Notes under the pieces: generated by a model | Databases searched by the model: none | What the model saw: the letters and a program-made list of their open reading frames with translations, nothing else | What the model was told of the DNA's origin: nothing | Assembly (NCBI GenBank): GCA_024698005.1 | Contig: JAILRW010000042.1 | Location: 1 to 62,001 of the forward strand | Reading direction: 5' to 3' | Length of the DNA stretch: 62,001 nt | Source: Sphaerochaetaceae bacterium | Lineage (GTDB): Bacteria > Spirochaetota > Spirochaetia > Sphaerochaetales > Sphaerochaetaceae | Made by a program: the position numbers and the translations under genes | Shown: piece after piece, positions 60,947 to 62,001 of the stretch | How the letters are laid out: each line of letters begins with the position of its first letter | Numbering within the stretch: the stretch's first letter is position 1

Positions 60947-62001
60947 TGGCTGATAATATCAAGAAAAACTCTGCCGATAATTCGGCAGAGAAAATCCTGA
61001 GAAAATTCGATAAGGAGTCCGCTACCAGAATTTGGAGCGGACTTCCTAAAATTGTGGTAAATGCAATAACTGCTTTCTTTTCCTGTTACTGTATCTGGTC
61101 CACCCTATTCTCTACAGCAGATATCCCAGTTCGCCTCACAGCATTCCTGGGCTTCTCTGTAATTATGGGTTTCTTGACCTATCCAGCATCTAAGAAGCAC
61201 GTAAAAGAGAACTACATTCCTTGGTATGACATCATCATCATGATTGTTGGTTCTTTCTGTTTCTTCTATTATTGCTTTAACTACAATCATCTGGTAATGA
61301 CAATTACATCTGCAAGTAAGATCAATCCATTTAGTGAATCTGCAATCCCTAATGCGATTTTCTACCTTGTAATTGGCATTATTGCAATCCTTGTAATGGC
61401 AGAACTCTGCAGAAGATGTGTAGGCCTTCCAATTCTTTGTGTTGTTGGCTTGTTGCTTATTTACACATTCATGAGCGGACAGAACCTTCCTCGTGTTATC
61501 TACACAATGTACTACGGAACAAGCGGTCTCATGTCCACTCCTCTTCAGGTATGTGCCAAGTTCATTGCGATTTTCATTATATTCGGTGCCTTCCTTGAGA
61601 GAACAGGCGTTGCAAACTTCTTTATTGCACTTGCAAACTCTCTCGTTGGTTGGGCTTCCGGTGGTCCTGCAAAGGTAGCAGTTATCTCATCTGCTCTGTG
61701 CGGTATGGTTTCCGGCTCAAGTGTCGGTAACACTGTAACCACAGGTTCCGTCACCATTCCGATGATGAAGGAAACTGGGTACAAGGGTGAGTTCGCAGGA
61801 GCAGTAGAAGCTGCCGCTTCAACAGGTGGACAGATCATGCCTCCTATCATGGGTGCAGCAGCTTTCCTTATGGCTGACTTTATCGGTGTTCCATATTCAG
61901 ATGTTATTTCAAGAGCTATTCTGCCAGCAGTATTGTATTTCTTTGGTATATTTATCTGCGTACATCTGGAAGCGAAGAGACTTAATTTAAAGGGCATTCC
62001 T
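60946..62001 (+). CDS. TRAP transporter fused permease (DctQM, 4TM/12TM), partial
   Basis: The gene starts in TAATG, overlapping the binding-protein stop, and is open to the window end (352 codons seen). A hydrophilic N-terminus is followed by hydrophobic helices of the small-subunit-like domain and then the large subunit, with the typical VSGSSVGNTVTTGSVTIPMM segment and AAASTGGQIMPPIMGAAAF motif. Such fused permeases pair with TAXI proteins and import organic acids or amino acids, driven by an ion gradient. The C-terminal half lies outside the window. Confidence 0.9.
   Translation, partial: MADNIKKNSADNSAEKILRKFDKESATRIWSGLPKIVVNAITAFFSCYCIWSTLFSTADIPVRLTAFLGFSVIMGFLTYPASKKHVKENYIPWYDIIIMIVGSFCFFYYCFNYNHLVMTITSASKINPFSESAIPNAIFYLVIGIIAILVMAELCRRCVGLPILCVVGLLLIYTFMSGQNLPRVIYTMYYGTSGLMSTPLQVCAKFIAIFIIFGAFLERTGVANFFIALANSLVGWASGGPAKVAVISSALCGMVSGSSVGNTVTTGSVTIPMMKETGYKGEFAGAVEAAASTGGQIMPPIMGAAAFLMADFIGVPYSDVISRAILPAVLYFFGIFICVHLEAKRLNLKGIP

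Overview
The window looks like a chromosomal segment of an anaerobic spirochaete, most likely in or near the Sphaerochaetaceae. Supporting signs are a pyruvate:ferredoxin oxidoreductase, a Gly/Lys-type phosphofructokinase, substrate-binding proteins with an 'ANGSKE'-type signal-peptide end, a TAXI-TRAP uptake system, and a diverged xanthine-dehydrogenase-like cluster of a kind I recall from treponemes. The assignment rests on protein style only; there is no rRNA here. I saw no tRNA, CRISPR array, prophage or complete insertion sequence.

Layout. 1-120: possible end of an IS605-type element. 137-10027: Lon-like protease, two rRNA/tRNA-type methyltransferases, a MATE exporter, a GH43 beta-xylosidase coupled to a HAD phosphatase, glycogen synthase and an esterase. 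10028-10450: a gene-free stretch holding two terminators and a strong candidate for an unannotated small RNA. 10451-15569 (minus): ligA, aminotransferase, ModE-like regulator and phosphofructokinase. 15651-26601 (plus): a three-subunit xanthine-dehydrogenase-like cluster that has lost its cofactor motifs, then dnaE, yggT, recG, rsmD and an acyl-ACP thioesterase. 26604-34201: slyX, a WYL regulator, the highly expressed PFOR, an SDR dehydrogenase and glutamate dehydrogenase. 34518-41039: a receiver/PPDK-N fusion protein, an iron alcohol dehydrogenase, an Rpn nuclease, a queuosine-precursor transporter with a structured leader, and an SDR. 41040-45540 (minus): topoisomerase IV genes and a pseudouridine synthase. 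45653-62001: leuS, serine dehydratase, a lipoprotein, a DAHP synthase-prephenate dehydratase fusion, nth, pth, a 1116-residue GH13 enzyme, a DAACS symporter, a LysR regulator and a TAXI-TRAP transporter that runs off the end.

Functionally the segment describes a sugar fermenter. Xylosides and alpha-glucans are handled by GH43, GH13 and GlgA; glycolysis uses PFK; pyruvate goes through PFOR; reducing power is removed by an alcohol dehydrogenase and by glutamate dehydrogenase; organic anions are imported by DAACS and TRAP carriers.

The most unusual observations are these. (1) The TAXI solute-binding protein at 59936-60946 is circularly permuted: the segment that normally ends the protein sits directly after the signal peptide. 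(2) A roughly 91-nt minus-strand RNA at 10071-10161 carries two copies of an anti-Shine-Dalgarno motif, one in the loop of its own terminator, with a well-spaced promoter. (3) At least nine genes have a -10 box only 6-9 nt before the start codon, so leaderless mRNAs appear common, while highly expressed genes have strong Shine-Dalgarno sites. (4) The xanthine-dehydrogenase-like cluster keeps its Fe-S cysteines but has lost every molybdopterin motif I can locate.
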